NCBI RefSeq assembly: GCF_003971065.1
Contig: NZ_RYDV01000002.1
Location: 310,001 to 374,000 of the forward strand
Length of the DNA: 64,000 nucleotides
Reading direction: 5' to 3'
Source: Candidimonas sp. SYP-B2681
GTDB taxonomy: Bacteria; Pseudomonadota; Gammaproteobacteria; Burkholderiales; Burkholderiaceae_B
The position numbers and the translations under genes were made by a program. Of this stretch, positions 46,818-57,664 are shown piece by piece. The notes under the pieces are model-generated. The model made no database searches. It was not told the DNA's origin and saw only the letters and a program-made list of their open reading frames with translations. The stretch's first letter is position 1; each line of letters opens with the position of its first letter.

Positions 46818-49800
46818 ACTCCTTCCCCCGCATCTATTATGCGTCTCCTCTTCCCTCAGAAGAGGAGTTGGCGCCGGCCGGTTCGCATGTTAGGTGGTGG
46901 GAAAGTGTATGTGAACGCGCGGCGGGTATGGGCTTTGATAGTGTGCTAAGTCCGCTTTTATGGCGTGCACGACAGCACGCCGCTGGTGCTGCGCTTCAAG
47001 AAGTGGGCGGTAAGGTGGCGTCTGGGCTCTCATCCGACTCAATAACGACGACCCTCGCAGCGCTCGGGACAGTATGCAAGCAGCACAAGCTTTCTTTTTT
47101 GATCGATCTGGTTCTGGATCATGCGGTGGCTGGGTCCGCGCTCGCCAGGACGAATAATGCACAATTTGATCCAAAAAGTGGCCCATTGACTGACCGCCCC
47201 GGCGAGATGGACGCCGGGTCGCGAGGATCCACCTTGGATCCGGGCGAGGCAACTCCTGAACTGCTGAACTCGTGGGTTGAGCGACTGGCAGAATGGTCAA
47301 CAGCGGGAGTCGCCGGATTTCGATGTCTTTCTCCAGCCGAGTGGTCCTCAGGGAACTGGCGGTCCTTGATTGCGAAGGTTCATCTTCACGACCCGGAATG
47401 CCTTTTCCTGGCTTGGACTCCGGGCCTTACACCTCAGCAAATTGCCGGCCTTGCCGAAGCAGGGTTCGAATCGACGTTCTTGTCGTCGCCCTGGTGGGAC
47501 TATCGGTCGTCCTGGCTAGTCGAAGAACATGACAGATTGCGTGCTGTGGCCCCGCCCATCGCTCCTGTTGAAAGGCTGGATGGCGCTGATGCTCAGCCCT
47601 CATGGAAGACACTCACCGAAGCAGAGGGGCGACGCCGGCTCTGGACTGCGGCTTTCACAGGTGACGGCGTTTTGGTGCCGATGGGATACGAGACACTCGT
47701 TGGCGTGCAGGCAATCATCGACACTAATAATTGGATAAGCAAAAAGCACCCTTCGGAGCATCGGCTGCGATTGCTCTCGGGACCGCTGGCGAAGGTTACA
47801 GCCCTTTTTCGTGGCGGCTCCACTGCCCGTCTGTTTCTTGTCAATCCCGACACACAGCAATCTGCGTCTGTCGATTGGCAGGCTTTGCGTTCGCGTTTGC
47901 CACATAGTTATGTTGTTAGCGACGTCGTGGCGCAAGATCTGCCCGATGTTCTTGCGCCTTCGGGTCATTGCCTTGTAGCAGCGGTGCCTGCTGCTTTGGT
48001 AAAGGTAGGTTCGCATTCGGCGGGAGAGCAGCGCAAGACTATTACCGCGGCCTTGCGCGCGCCACGCCTGGCCATTGAAAACGTCGGTCCAGCCGTTGAG
48101 CAGGGACGCTTTCCGGTCAAGCGGGCCGTAGGAGAGCCGGTTCAGGTCGAGGCGGATGTGTTGATGGATGGTCATGAAAAGATCGCCGTCGACTTGCTAT
48201 GGCGAGCCGTAGACGAAGCAAAATGGCACCACGTTTCCATGAAACATTTGTCCAATGACCGCTGGCAGGCTACCTTCATGCCGGATCGCTTAGGTCCCCA
48301 CTATTACGGTATCAGGGCTTGGCATGATGTGTGGGCCACGTATTGCGAGCGGTTACAGAAGAAATTGAAAGCCGACCAGGATGTATCTCTGGATATGGAA
48401 GAAGGGCGGATCTTGATCAGCACTGCGCTAAACCGCGCGAAAGACGATTTGCCTTTCACTGCAAATACCCTGATATCGGCCCTGGATGCCGTGGGGCATC
48501 CACAGAGCCCGGTGAACCGGCCCCGATCAAGACGAGGGCGTATTCCGACTTCCTTGCTTAACGATATTTCGTCGGCGATTTCCATCCCTCCTCCGGACTC
48601 GACACAAATCCACGCGATGCTGGATGACACGCTTGCCATCGCCATGAAGGCAGCCGATGACCATCCTTTTGAAACCAACAGCGACGTGGTTTATCCGTTG
48701 ACCGTCGAGCGCCGTGAGGCGCGTTATGCTAGCTGGTACGAGTTGTTTCCACGTTCCCAAAGCCCAGTGCCCGGAGCCCACGGCACTTTTGCCGATGTCA
48801 TTGACCGCCTACCGGCCATACGCTGCATGGGTTTCGATGTGTTGTATTTTCCGCCTATACATCCTATTGGATCGCGCAACCGCAAAGGCAAGAATAATTC
48901 GCTGAATGCCGGCCCTGACGACCCGGGCAGCCCCTATGCTATTGGTTCGGCAGACGGAGGTCATGATGCGGTGCACCCGCAATTGGGCACCCTTGAGGAA
49001 TTCCGGGACCTCGTTCGCGCGGCGCGTGAAAATGACCTGGAAATCGCCATGGATTTCGCCATACAGTGTTCGCCGGACCACCCATGGCTGACCGATCGCC
49101 CCGAGTGGTTCGATTGGCGGGCGGACGGATCGTTGCGCTATGCTGAGAACCCGCCTAAACGCTACGAAGATATCGTTAACCCCGACTTTTATAGTCCTTC
49201 GGCCAGCGCCCCGCAGCAAGCCGCGCTATGGAGAGCCTTGCGCGATATCGTGCTATTTTGGGCGGACCAGGGTGTGCAGACATTTCGGGTCGACAATCCT
49301 CATACCAAACCATTGCCGTTTTGGCAGTGGCTGATTGCCGAAGTGCAGGGCGTGCATCCTTATACGGTGTTTCTGTCCGAAGCCTTCACCCGACCGAAGA
49401 TGATGTATCGCTTGGCCAAAATTGGCTTTTCTCAGTCGTATACCTACTTTACGTGGCGTCACGGCAAGCAAGAACTAACCGACTACTTGACCGAACTCAA
49501 TACGCCACCCGTGGCGGATTTTTTCCGTCCGCATTTCTTTGTGAACACGCCGGACATCAATCCATATTTTCTGCAGACATCGGGCAGGCCAGGCTTTTTG
49601 ATCCGTGCCGCGCTTGCCGCTACGACCTCCGGGTTATGGGGAATGTATAACGGCTTCGAGCTTTGCGAAGGCCGGCCTGTTCCCGGAAAAGAAGAGTATC
49701 TGGATTCCGAGAAGTATGAAATTCGATCATGGGATTGGAATGAACCCGGCAATATCGTGGCCGAGATTACCAGGTTGAATCACATCAGGCGCAGCAATCC

Positions 49801-50104
49801 TGCTTTGCAGAGCCATCTCGGTATACGGTTTCACTCAGTCGACAACGAAAAAATATTGTTTTTCACCAAGACTACACCGGAGCGTGACAACGTCGTGCTC
49901 GTCGCGATAAGCCTGGATCCTCATGCGCCGCAGACTGGGACGCTGGAACTGCCCTTGTGGCAATGGGAAGTGCCAGAAGGCAAGCCGATAGTCATGCAGG
50001 ACCTATTTGAAGGGGGACGCTTTACCTTGCAGGGGAAGTATCGCCACGTGTCGCTGACCCAGGAGCGTCCCTTCTTATTGTGGAGCCTGATTGGTCAGGG
50101 CTGA
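46814..50104 (+). CDS. glgE: Maltosyltransferase GlgE with an extra N-terminal amylase-like domain
   Basis: Adds maltose units from alpha-maltose-1-phosphate to alpha-1,4-glucan. The canonical enzyme begins near residue 418 (RLAIENVGPAVEQGRFPVKR) and runs to 1096, about 680 residues, the normal GlgE length. It shows WYELFPRSQ, FPPIHPIGSRNRKGKNNSL, the nucleophile Asp827 in FRVDNPHTKPLPFW and acid/base Glu856 in FLSEAFTRP, 29 residues apart as in the Streptomyces enzyme. The first 410 residues resemble a degenerate GH13 barrel (IYYASPLPSEEEL, then FLIDLVLDHAVAG) lacking a full catalytic set, so a glucan-binding or scaffolding role is likely. Translation is coupled to glgA by a four-base overlap. 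Confidence 0.93.
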   Translation: MNSFPRIYYASPLPSEEELAPAGSHVRWWESVCERAAGMGFDSVLSPLLWRARQHAAGAALQEVGGKVASGLSSDSITTTLAALGTVCKQHKLSFLIDLVLDHAVAGSALARTNNAQFDPKSGPLTDRPGEMDAGSRGSTLDPGEATPELLNSWVERLAEWSTAGVAGFRCLSPAEWSSGNWRSLIAKVHLHDPECLFLAWTPGLTPQQIAGLAEAGFESTFLSSPWWDYRSSWLVEEHDRLRAVAPPIAPVERLDGADAQPSWKTLTEAEGRRRLWTAAFTGDGVLVPMGYETLVGVQAIIDTNNWISKKHPSEHRLRLLSGPLAKVTALFRGGSTARLFLVNPDTQQSASVDWQALRSRLPHSYVVSDVVAQDLPDVLAPSGHCLVAAVPAALVKVGSHSAGEQRKTITAALRAPRLAIENVGPAVEQGRFPVKRAVGEPVQVEADVLMDGHEKIAVDLLWRAVDEAKWHHVSMKHLSNDRWQATFMPDRLGPHYYGIRAWHDVWATYCERLQKKLKADQDVSLDMEEGRILISTALNRAKDDLPFTANTLISALDAVGHPQSPVNRPRSRRGRIPTSLLNDISSAISIPPPDSTQIHAMLDDTLAIAMKAADDHPFETNSDVVYPLTVERREARYASWYELFPRSQSPVPGAHGTFADVIDRLPAIRCMGFDVLYFPPIHPIGSRNRKGKNNSLNAGPDDPGSPYAIGSADGGHDAVHPQLGTLEEFRDLVRAARENDLEIAMDFAIQCSPDHPWLTDRPEWFDWRADGSLRYAENPPKRYEDIVNPDFYSPSASAPQQAALWRALRDIVLFWADQGVQTFRVDNPHTKPLPFWQWLIAEVQGVHPYTVFLSEAFTRPKMMYRLAKIGFSQSYTYFTWRHGKQELTDYLTELNTPPVADFFRPHFFVNTPDINPYFLQTSGRPGFLIRAALAATTSGLWGMYNGFELCEGRPVPGKEEYLDSEKYEIRSWDWNEPGNIVAEITRLNHIRRSNPALQSHLGIRFHSVDNEKILFFTKTTPERDNVVLVAISLDPHAPQTGTLELPLWQWEVPEGKPIVMQDLFEGGRFTLQGKYRHVSLTQERPFLLWSLIGQG

Positions 50105-50168
50105 CTCACTTATCGTATCGCCGATTCCAGGTAACCACGCTCAATGGACAGATCAGCAAGAGAATTCT

Positions 50169-53100
50169 ATGGCCGAATCAGGAAAAGCAACGACAACGCA
50201 GCAAAACGAGCCATTGTGGTACAAGGACGCGGTAATTTATCAGTTACACGTGAAGTCGTTTTTCGATGCGAACAATGACGGAAAAGGCGATTTCGCCGGC
50301 TTGATTTCCAGGCTCGATTACATCGCGGAGTTAGGCGTCAATACTATCTGGCTCTTGCCGTTCTATCCTTCGCCGCGTTTGGACGATGGCTATGATATTG
50401 CCGAGTATCGAGACGTTCATCAAGATTATGGAACGCTTGGCGACGTAAAAAAATTCATACGGGAAGCCCATCGCAGGGGTTTGCGGGTTATTACCGAACT
50501 GGTGGTAAACCATACCTCTGACCAGCATGCATGGTTTCAGCGGGCACGTCGCGCTAAACCTGGTTCGGCGGCTCGTGATTTTTACGTATGGTCGGATAGC
50601 GACCAAGCCTATGCCGGTACCCGCATCATTTTCTGCGATACCGAAAAATCCAACTGGACCTGGGACAATGTCGCCGGTGCGTATTTCTGGCACCGCTTTT
50701 ATTCGCATCAGCCCGACCTGAACTACGACAACCCGCGGGTGCTGAAGGAAGTGATCAATGTCATGCGCTTCTGGCTAGATATGGGAGTGGATGGCTTGCG
50801 CCTGGATGCCGTGCCATATCTGGTCGAAAGGGAAGGCACCAATAACGAGAATCTGCCTGAAACCCACGCCGTATTGCGACAGATACGCGCCGTGATGGAC
50901 AGCGACTACCCGGATCGGCTGCTTCTGGCCGAAGCCAACCAGTGGCCGGAAGACGCGCAAGAATATTTCGGCAAGGGCGACGAATGCCATATGTCGTTTC
51001 ATTTTCCGCTAATGCCGCGCATGTATATGGCAATTGCCCGCGCCGATCGCTTTCCCATCACCGATATCATGCAGCAAACACCAGAGATTCCGGAAAATTG
51101 CCAATGGGCCATCTTCCTGCGTAATCATGACGAATTGACCCTTGAAATGGTCACGAGCAGCGAGCGCGATTATTTGTGGCAGGTGTATGCCGCTGACCGG
51201 CAAGCACGGATCAACCTCGGTATACGCCGCCGTCTGGCACCGCTGTTGGAACGCGATCGGCGCCGTATCGAACTGATGAATAGTTTGTTGCTATCGATGC
51301 CTGGGACGCCGGTACTCTACTACGGCGATGAGCTGGGCATGGGCGATAACATTCACCTGGGTGACCGTGATGGCGTCAGAACCCCCATGCAATGGACACC
51401 GGACCGCAACGGCGGATTTTCGCGCGCCGATCCCGAGCGCCTGATTCTGCCCGTATTGATGGGCCCCTTGTACGGCTACGAAGCCGTTAATGTAGAGGCG
51501 CAGCAGCGAGACCCTCATTCGATTTTGAACTGGACTCGGCGCATGCTTGCCAAGCGGCAACAAACCCATGCTTTCGGACGCGGCACCCTTCGATTCCTAT
51601 TTCCAGGGAATCGGAAAATCCTGGCCTACCTGCGCGAACATGACGGCGTCGTGTTGCTTTGTGTGGCTAATCTTTCTAACGCTTCGCAACCCGTAGAGCT
51701 TGAGTTGCAGACGATGTCGGGCCGAGTGCCTGTCGAGCTGCTAGGCGGCACCCCCTTTCCTACGATAGGAGAACTGCCCTATTTATTGACCTTGCCTCCT
51801 TATGGTTTCTATTGGTTTGAATTAAGCGCCAGCGCCGCGCCGCCCACATGGCATGTCACCGGACCGGAACAAATGCCGGAATACGCCACTTTGGTCGTGC
51901 GACGGCGGGCGGGCTACCAGCTTATGGAAGGCTCGCGCCGTATATTTTGCAATGAGGTATTGCCGGTTTATCTAGCGCGCCAGCGCTGGTTTGCAGGCGA
52001 TCGTCGCATTAAATCGTCGAACATTGTGTACATCGTCCCATTGCCCGGTCAAACCGATTTGTTCCTTGCAGAGTTTGAAGTGGATCTCGGCAAGGAAACG
52101 GCCAGCTATTTCTTGCCGCTGGCCTTATTATGGACCGAGCCATTGGCCGCCATGCCCCAGCAATACGCGCTCGCACGAGTTCGCAGGGGATCGGAACTCG
52201 GAACAGCAACCGATGCCTTCACCGTGCCGGATTTCGCCCTGGCGATTCTGGAAAATCTAAAGGATCATCGCGAGGTGCCGTTCGAGACGGCACGCGGACG
52301 ATCCATGTTCCATTTCCAGGGCGAACCGGGATTGCAGCAGGTCGAATGGCCGGCCGAAATGACCATACATTGGTTCCACGGAGAGCAGTCCAACAGCTCA
52401 TTGGTCCTGGGTGATGCCGCCATTTTGAAGCTTGTTCGACATGTGGTGCCTGGAGTCCATCCCGAGGCAGAAATGACGCGCCATCTTACGCGCGCCGGCT
52501 ATGCGAACTCTGCACCGCTATTAGGGGAAGTGCTGCGGGTCGATGCGGATGGTACACCTCATACTTTGGCGTTGTTGCACGCGAGGGTGGCCAATCAAGG
52601 AGACGCCTGGAGTTGGACGCAGGACTATCTGAAACGTACGCTCGAAAATGCAGCACTGATCGGAGAGAGCACGGCCGATTATGCCGAGGAGCTTAGCGGC
52701 TATTCCGCAGTGGCGGCGGCGATAGGGCGGCGACTCGCTGAGCTTCATATCCTGCTCGCCCGCCCAAGCGACGATCCGGACTTCGCCCCAGAAGTGGCTA
52801 CTACCAGCCATGCCCGAGCCTGGGCCAAGGATATTCGCACTATGTTCCTCAATGCCCTCAAGGCGTGCCAGGAATCCGAGTCGGTACTGTCTGAGCAGGC
52901 GGCCGCATATCTAGAAGAACTCCGCTCCAATCAAAGCGCGCTGACACGCGCGATCGATAAACGGGCACAGCGATTAGTGAAAACCACGTTGAGCCGTATT
53001 CATGGCGACTTCCATCTCGGTCAGGTTCTTATCGCGCAGAGTGATGTCTATATCATCGATTTTGAGGGCGAACCAGTACGCTCCTTGAGCGAGCGGCGCA

Positions 53101-53597
53101 GCAAGAGTTCGCCTTGGCGGGATGTCGCCGGCCTGATCCGCTCATTCGATTATGCGAGGGCGGCATTTCGGTCTGCCCAGCATACGGTCTCCGAGCCGGC
53201 GACTCGTACCGATACGGTAGCGACTGACGAGGGTTCGATCCCAGATTCGCAGGCTATTCCGGGATTAGCGGCTGTGCAACAGCATACTGAGGTGCTGCTC
53301 GAGCGGTTCAGCCTGACCGTCACAACCGCTTTTCTGGATGCTTATCATGCAGCCGCCGAAGAATCACTGCGAGGATCGGCAGATAATTCCGACGCAGAAT
53401 CTGCCGCTGTAGCGGTAGATCCCGAAGTTGCGAGAAGGGAACATTCCTTGCTCGACCTGGCTTTGTTCGAGAAGGCGGCATACGAAGTTTGCTACGAAGC
53501 AGCCCATCGTCCGGAGTGGATGTCGATTCCACTGGCGGGTATGGTTCGCGCCGCACGACGCCTGCTTGCGGACACAGATGAAGGGAATACCCAATGA
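50169..53597 (+). CDS. treS: Trehalose synthase TreS fused to maltokinase
   Basis: A 1142-residue bifunctional enzyme. Residues 1-555 are TreS, which interconverts trehalose and maltose: [20 protein letters not shown], then nucleophile Asp213 in [11 protein letters not shown], acid/base Glu255 in LLAEANQWP and [11 protein letters not shown]. Residues about 580-1142 are maltokinase (Mak/Pep2), which makes maltose-1-phosphate from ATP and maltose: [14 protein letters not shown], the catalytic [10 protein letters not shown] (about 945) and metal-binding IIDFEGEP (about 961). The fusion hands maltose straight to the kinase, and the product feeds GlgE upstream. Two Ser/Asp-rich stretches interrupt the last 120 residues. 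AAGAGA precedes ATG 50169; the stop overlaps glgB by four bases. Confidence 0.95.
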   Translation: MAESGKATTTQQNEPLWYKDAVIYQLHVKSFFDANNDGKGDFAGLISRLDYIAELGVNTIWLLPFYPSPRLDDGYDIAEYRDVHQDYGTLGDVKKFIREAHRRGLRVITELVVNHTSDQHAWFQRARRAKPGSAARDFYVWSDSDQAYAGTRIIFCDTEKSNWTWDNVAGAYFWHRFYSHQPDLNYDNPRVLKEVINVMRFWLDMGVDGLRLDAVPYLVEREGTNNENLPETHAVLRQIRAVMDSDYPDRLLLAEANQWPEDAQEYFGKGDECHMSFHFPLMPRMYMAIARADRFPITDIMQQTPEIPENCQWAIFLRNHDELTLEMVTSSERDYLWQVYAADRQARINLGIRRRLAPLLERDRRRIELMNSLLLSMPGTPVLYYGDELGMGDNIHLGDRDGVRTPMQWTPDRNGGFSRADPERLILPVLMGPLYGYEAVNVEAQQRDPHSILNWTRRMLAKRQQTHAFGRGTLRFLFPGNRKILAYLREHDGVVLLCVANLSNASQPVELELQTMSGRVPVELLGGTPFPTIGELPYLLTLPPYGFYWFELSASAAPPTWHVTGPEQMPEYATLVVRRRAGYQLMEGSRRIFCNEVLPVYLARQRWFAGDRRIKSSNIVYIVPLPGQTDLFLAEFEVDLGKETASYFLPLALLWTEPLAAMPQQYALARVRRGSELGTATDAFTVPDFALAILENLKDHREVPFETARGRSMFHFQGEPGLQQVEWPAEMTIHWFHGEQSNSSLVLGDAAILKLVRHVVPGVHPEAEMTRHLTRAGYANSAPLLGEVLRVDADGTPHTLALLHARVANQGDAWSWTQDYLKRTLENAALIGESTADYAEELSGYSAVAAAIGRRLAELHILLARPSDDPDFAPEVATTSHARAWAKDIRTMFLNALKACQESESVLSEQAAAYLEELRSNQSALTRAIDKRAQRLVKTTLSRIHGDFHLGQVLIAQSDVYIIDFEGEPVRSLSERRSKSSPWRDVAGLIRSFDYARAAFRSAQHTVSEPATRTDTVATDEGSIPDSQAIPGLAAVQQHTEVLLERFSLTVTTAFLDAYHAAAEESLRGSADNSDAESAAVAVDPEVARREHSLLDLALFEKAAYEVCYEAAHRPEWMSIPLAGMVRAARRLLADTDEGNTQ

Positions 53598-55546
53598 TCG
53601 ACAATCCAGAAATCCATGAGCCTGAAGGGCGAGGTATTGAAGGCGACCATTCGTTTGGGCCCTTGCTCGGCGAGCTTGATCTTCATTTGATTGCCGAAGG
53701 GCGGCACTGGCAGTTGGCCGATTGCCTTGGCGCTCATGTGATGGAAGTAAACGGCGTGCAAGGAACCCGCTTCGCGGTCTGGGCGCCCAACGCGCGTCGC
53801 GTAGCGGTAGTGGGGGACTTCAATTCCTGGGACGGTCGACAAAACCCGATGCGGCTACGGCGCGAGGCCGGGGTGTGGGAAACTTTCATTCCGGGCGTAG
53901 GACCCGGGGACCGCTACAAATTCGAAGTGATTGCGCACGACGGGAACTTGTTGCCGCTGAAGGCAGACCCCGTAGCCCGGCAGACCGAGATGCCGCCCGC
54001 AACCGCTTCAGTCATTAGTGTTCCGGACGAGTTCATTTGGACCGACGACGAATGGATGGCAACGCGCGGTGAAAAACAGCAGCCCGACGCGCCCATTTCG
54101 ATTTACGAAGTGCATTTCGGCTCCTGGATGTACGAGAGTGGGGAGGGAAACAGGTGGGCAGTATCGGGGAGGCGCTTGATTGAATACGCAACGGCAATGG
54201 GCTTCACCCATATCGAGTTGATGCCGATAACGGAGCACCCGTTCGGCGGGTCTTGGGGCTATCAGCCGCTGGGCATGTATGCGCCTACCGCCCGCTATGG
54301 TTCGCCCACCGAGTTCGCGGAATTTATCGATGCCTGCCATGGGGCGGGGCTTTCCGTGATTCTCGACTGGGTGCCAGCACATTTCCCGTCCGACTTGCAT
54401 GGCCTGGCAGATTTCGATGGTACGGCGCTGTACGAGCATGCGGATCCCCAGCAAGGCCTGCATCCGGACTGGAATACGCTCATCTACAACATGGGCCGCA
54501 ATGAAGTGCGCAATTTCTTGCTGTGCAGTGCCCTGGAGTGGGTGCAACGCTTTCACGTCGATGGGCTTCGGGTGGATGCCGTGGCGTCGATGCTGTATCT
54601 GGATTACAGCCGCGAACCGGGGCAATGGACCCCGAATCGCTATGGAGGCCGCGAGAACCTCGAGGCGGTTGATTTCCTGCAGCAGCTTAATTCAATCGTT
54701 CCTGAGCGCAGCGCTGGAGCCGTGATCATTGCGGAAGAGTCTACCGCGTGGCCTGGAGTCACCGCGCCCGAGTCGGCCGGTGGTCTGGGGTTCCAGTACA
54801 AGTGGAATATGGGCTGGATGCACGACACCTTGCGGTACATGCAGCATGAAACCGTGCATCGTCGTTACCATCATAACGACATGACTTTCAGTATGGTGTA
54901 CGCCTATTCGGAGCGCTTCATTCTGCCCTTGTCACACGACGAAGTGGTACACGGGAAGCGCTCTCTGCTGCAGAAAATGCCCGGCGATCGCTGGCAACGT
55001 TTTGCAAATCTGCGAGCCTACTATGGCTTCATGTGGGGCCATCCGGGCAAGAAGTTGCTCTTCATGGGAGGCGAGCTCGCTCAGGAGCGTGAATGGAATC
55101 ATGACGCTCACCTGGATTGGGCGGCGCTCGACGATGTCCACCATGGCGGCATTCAAAAACTGGTGCGCGATTTGAACGAACTGTATCGGGCAACGCCGGC
55201 CATGTTTGGCAGTGATACAGACCCGGCCGGATTCGAATGGCTGATAGGCGACGACCACACCAACAGCGTATTTGCGTTCTTGCGTCTGCACCAAGGGCAA
55301 TGCGTATTGGTTGTGAGCAATATGACCCCCGTTCCGCGTTCGGATTACCGCATCGGGGTTCCGATCCACGGGCGTTGGAAAGAACTGCTCAACACCGATG
55401 CTGAAATTTACGGAGGTTCGAACGTCGGCAATGGGGGCGGGGCCGACACGACAGCACATCCTGAACATGGACGGGAGCAATCGCTTTTGCTCGTGTTGCC
55501 GCCACTGGCCACGGTAATCCTCGCGCCAGAAGGATACTCAATATGA
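53594..55546 (+). CDS. glgB: 1,4-alpha-glucan branching enzyme GlgB (short form)
   Basis: Makes alpha-1,6 branches in glucan. It has 650 residues against 728 in E. coli, the difference being the missing first N-terminal module. A CBM48 domain (about 50-160: [22 protein letters not shown]) precedes the GH13 barrel. Nucleophile Asp328 in [15 protein letters not shown] and acid/base Glu381 in IIAEEST are 53 residues apart as in E. coli; [15 protein letters not shown] holds the third acid pair. Its start and stop overlap the neighbouring genes by four bases each. The Gly/Asn-rich stretch near 600-625 is an unusual insertion in the C-terminal domain. Confidence 0.96.
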   Translation: MIDNPEIHEPEGRGIEGDHSFGPLLGELDLHLIAEGRHWQLADCLGAHVMEVNGVQGTRFAVWAPNARRVAVVGDFNSWDGRQNPMRLRREAGVWETFIPGVGPGDRYKFEVIAHDGNLLPLKADPVARQTEMPPATASVISVPDEFIWTDDEWMATRGEKQQPDAPISIYEVHFGSWMYESGEGNRWAVSGRRLIEYATAMGFTHIELMPITEHPFGGSWGYQPLGMYAPTARYGSPTEFAEFIDACHGAGLSVILDWVPAHFPSDLHGLADFDGTALYEHADPQQGLHPDWNTLIYNMGRNEVRNFLLCSALEWVQRFHVDGLRVDAVASMLYLDYSREPGQWTPNRYGGRENLEAVDFLQQLNSIVPERSAGAVIIAEESTAWPGVTAPESAGGLGFQYKWNMGWMHDTLRYMQHETVHRRYHHNDMTFSMVYAYSERFILPLSHDEVVHGKRSLLQKMPGDRWQRFANLRAYYGFMWGHPGKKLLFMGGELAQEREWNHDAHLDWAALDDVHHGGIQKLVRDLNELYRATPAMFGSDTDPAGFEWLIGDDHTNSVFAFLRLHQGQCVLVVSNMTPVPRSDYRIGVPIHGRWKELLNTDAEIYGGSNVGNGGGADTTAHPEHGREQSLLLVLPPLATVILAPEGYSI

Positions 55547-57648
55547 GTCTATCGTTTCCCAACCGGCTCGATCCGGGATTACCATATCCGCTCGGGGCCA
55601 CTTATGAAGGCCTGGGCGTGAATTTTGCGGTATTTTCGGGGAACGCCAGTAAAATAGAGCTCTGCATCTTCGACGCAAGCGCACGCCGGGAGATCCGCCG
55701 GTTCACGCTACCCGAGTGCACCGATGAGGTTTGGCATGGCTATTTGCCAAATGCTGGGCCAGGTTTGGTCTATGGATACCGTGCCTACGGCCCTTATGAC
55801 CCGGGCAACGGCCATCGCTTCAATCCCCAAAAGCTATTAATAGACCCTTATGCCCGCAAGTTGCTTGGCTCCGTGCGATGGTCGGACGCGGTATTCGGCT
55901 ATCGCGTCCAGCACCCGAAAGCGGATTTGAGCATAGACCGTCGGGATTCCGCCGCCCTCGTGCCTAAGTGTATCGTCACCGGCGATAGCTTCAATTGGGG
56001 AAAAACAGGCAGCCCTTGTACTCCATGGGCTGATACCGTCATTTACGAAGCGCACCTCAAAGGCGTTTCCATGGGACGCAAAGATGTGCCGGACGAAGTG
56101 CGCGGCACCAGTCAGGCGTTGAGTCACCCCCGGTTCATCGATCACCTGCATAAACTGGGGGTCACTGCCATCGAGCTCTTGCCGGTGCACGCTTTTCTGC
56201 AAGATCATTTTCTTGTGGAACGCGGGTTGCGCAATTACTGGGGCTACAACACGCTAGCGTTTTTTGCGCCAGAACCGGCATATTTGACTAACGGAAAGAT
56301 CAACGACTTGCGCGTGGCCATACGCAAGTTTCATGACGCCGGGATAGAGGTCATTCTGGATGTGGTTTACAACCATACGGCGGAAGGCAACGAACTTGGT
56401 CCGACCTTATCGTGGCGTGGCCTGGATAACGCCAGTTACTACAGACTGATCCCTGGGGAGGAACGCTATTACATCAACGACACGGGTTGTGGTAATACAG
56501 TAAATCTTTCTCACCCGCGAGTCTTGCAAATGGTGATGGACTCATTGCGCTATTGGGCCGAAAGTTACCATATTGACGGTTTCCGTTTTGATTTGGGCGT
56601 AACGTTAGGCCGGGAAGGCACGGGCTTTGATCCTGGGTCCGGTTTCTTCGATGCTATTTTGCAAGACCCGGTTCTTTCGCGGCTTAAACTGATCTCGGAG
56701 CCATGGGACACAGGACCGGATGGATACCATCTCGGTAATCATCCGCCCGGCTTTGCAGAATGGAATGACAAGTTTCGCGATAACACTCGCCGGTTCTGGG
56801 CAGGCGGCCCCGGTTTGCGCGGCGAACTGGCCGCCGGTTTGGTTGCATCGCCCGCGATTTTTGATGGCCGGCACAGAAGGCCTTGGGCATCAATTAACTT
56901 TCTGGCCGCGCATGACGGCTTCACAGCCGCCGATGTCGTCAGCTATAACGACAAGCATAACGAGGCCAATGGCGATGAGAATAACGATGGGCATAGCGAA
57001 AACTTTAGCAATAACTGGGGTGTCGAGGGCCCGAGTAACAACCGCGCCATAACTGTCTTGCGGGAGCGAGTACTTCGTTCGATGCTGGCCACGGTTTTGC
57101 TCTCCGACGGCACGCCCATGCTGCTCGCCGGTGACGAATTCGGCAACAGCCAAGAGGGCAATAACAACGCCTACTGTCAGGATAACGAGCTGTCGTGGCT
57201 GGACTGGTCGCAGGCTATCAGTCCAGCCGGACACGATCTGACCACATTCGTGGGTCGTCTGACGTCCCTTAGACGAGCCCATCCGTCCTTGCGGTTGGCC
57301 CGGTTTGAAGACGGCAACTATCAGGTCCTGCCCGGGGTGCCGCGAGTGGCATGGTATGACCTTGATGGCTCGCTCATGAGCCCTGAGGCCTGGGATTATC
57401 CGGAAGGCCGCGTGCTGGGATTCAGGCGGGCGTGCACGACGACTGATGGCAAGGTCGAACTCGCTTTGCTGCTGATAAATGGTGGTCCGGACGATATTCA
57501 GTTCCACATACCCGAATCGCCCTGCCCATGGGTAGCCGTTTTAAACTCCGCCGACGCCCATGTGGTGGCGGCTCCCGTGCATGACGACCATGTGAAGGTA
57601 GCGGCACACGGGCTGGTCTTGCTGATGGGCCAAGCCGTGGCAAGCTGA
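55543..57648 (+). CDS. glgX: Glycogen debranching enzyme GlgX (isoamylase type)
   Basis: Cuts alpha-1,6 branches of trimmed glycogen, 701 residues. The N-terminal CBM48 ([20 protein letters not shown]) is followed by the GH13 barrel with nucleophile Asp350 in [12 protein letters not shown] and acid/base Glu386 in [33 protein letters not shown] and the [18 protein letters not shown] loop are diagnostic of GlgX/TreX. In this cluster it would release linear chains for TreY/TreZ and MalQ, as TreX does in other treXYZ sets. It overlaps glgB by four bases and is followed by treZ after 16 bases. Confidence 0.95.
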   Translation: MSLSFPNRLDPGLPYPLGATYEGLGVNFAVFSGNASKIELCIFDASARREIRRFTLPECTDEVWHGYLPNAGPGLVYGYRAYGPYDPGNGHRFNPQKLLIDPYARKLLGSVRWSDAVFGYRVQHPKADLSIDRRDSAALVPKCIVTGDSFNWGKTGSPCTPWADTVIYEAHLKGVSMGRKDVPDEVRGTSQALSHPRFIDHLHKLGVTAIELLPVHAFLQDHFLVERGLRNYWGYNTLAFFAPEPAYLTNGKINDLRVAIRKFHDAGIEVILDVVYNHTAEGNELGPTLSWRGLDNASYYRLIPGEERYYINDTGCGNTVNLSHPRVLQMVMDSLRYWAESYHIDGFRFDLGVTLGREGTGFDPGSGFFDAILQDPVLSRLKLISEPWDTGPDGYHLGNHPPGFAEWNDKFRDNTRRFWAGGPGLRGELAAGLVASPAIFDGRHRRPWASINFLAAHDGFTAADVVSYNDKHNEANGDENNDGHSENFSNNWGVEGPSNNRAITVLRERVLRSMLATVLLSDGTPMLLAGDEFGNSQEGNNNAYCQDNELSWLDWSQAISPAGHDLTTFVGRLTSLRRAHPSLRLARFEDGNYQVLPGVPRVAWYDLDGSLMSPEAWDYPEGRVLGFRRACTTTDGKVELALLLINGGPDDIQFHIPESPCPWVAVLNSADAHVVAAPVHDDHVKVAAHGLVLLMGQAVAS

Positions 57649-57664
57649 CCTAAAGGAGAATAAG

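Noticed and set aside
47460-47472. GGTTCGAATCG, resembling the T-loop of a tRNA
   Set aside because: It lies inside the glgE reading frame and has no acceptor or anticodon arms around it.
54008-54625. 205-codon minus-strand open frame inside glgB
   Set aside because: It is a shadow of the GH13 coding frame; GC-rich genes of this strand bias routinely give such antisense frames.
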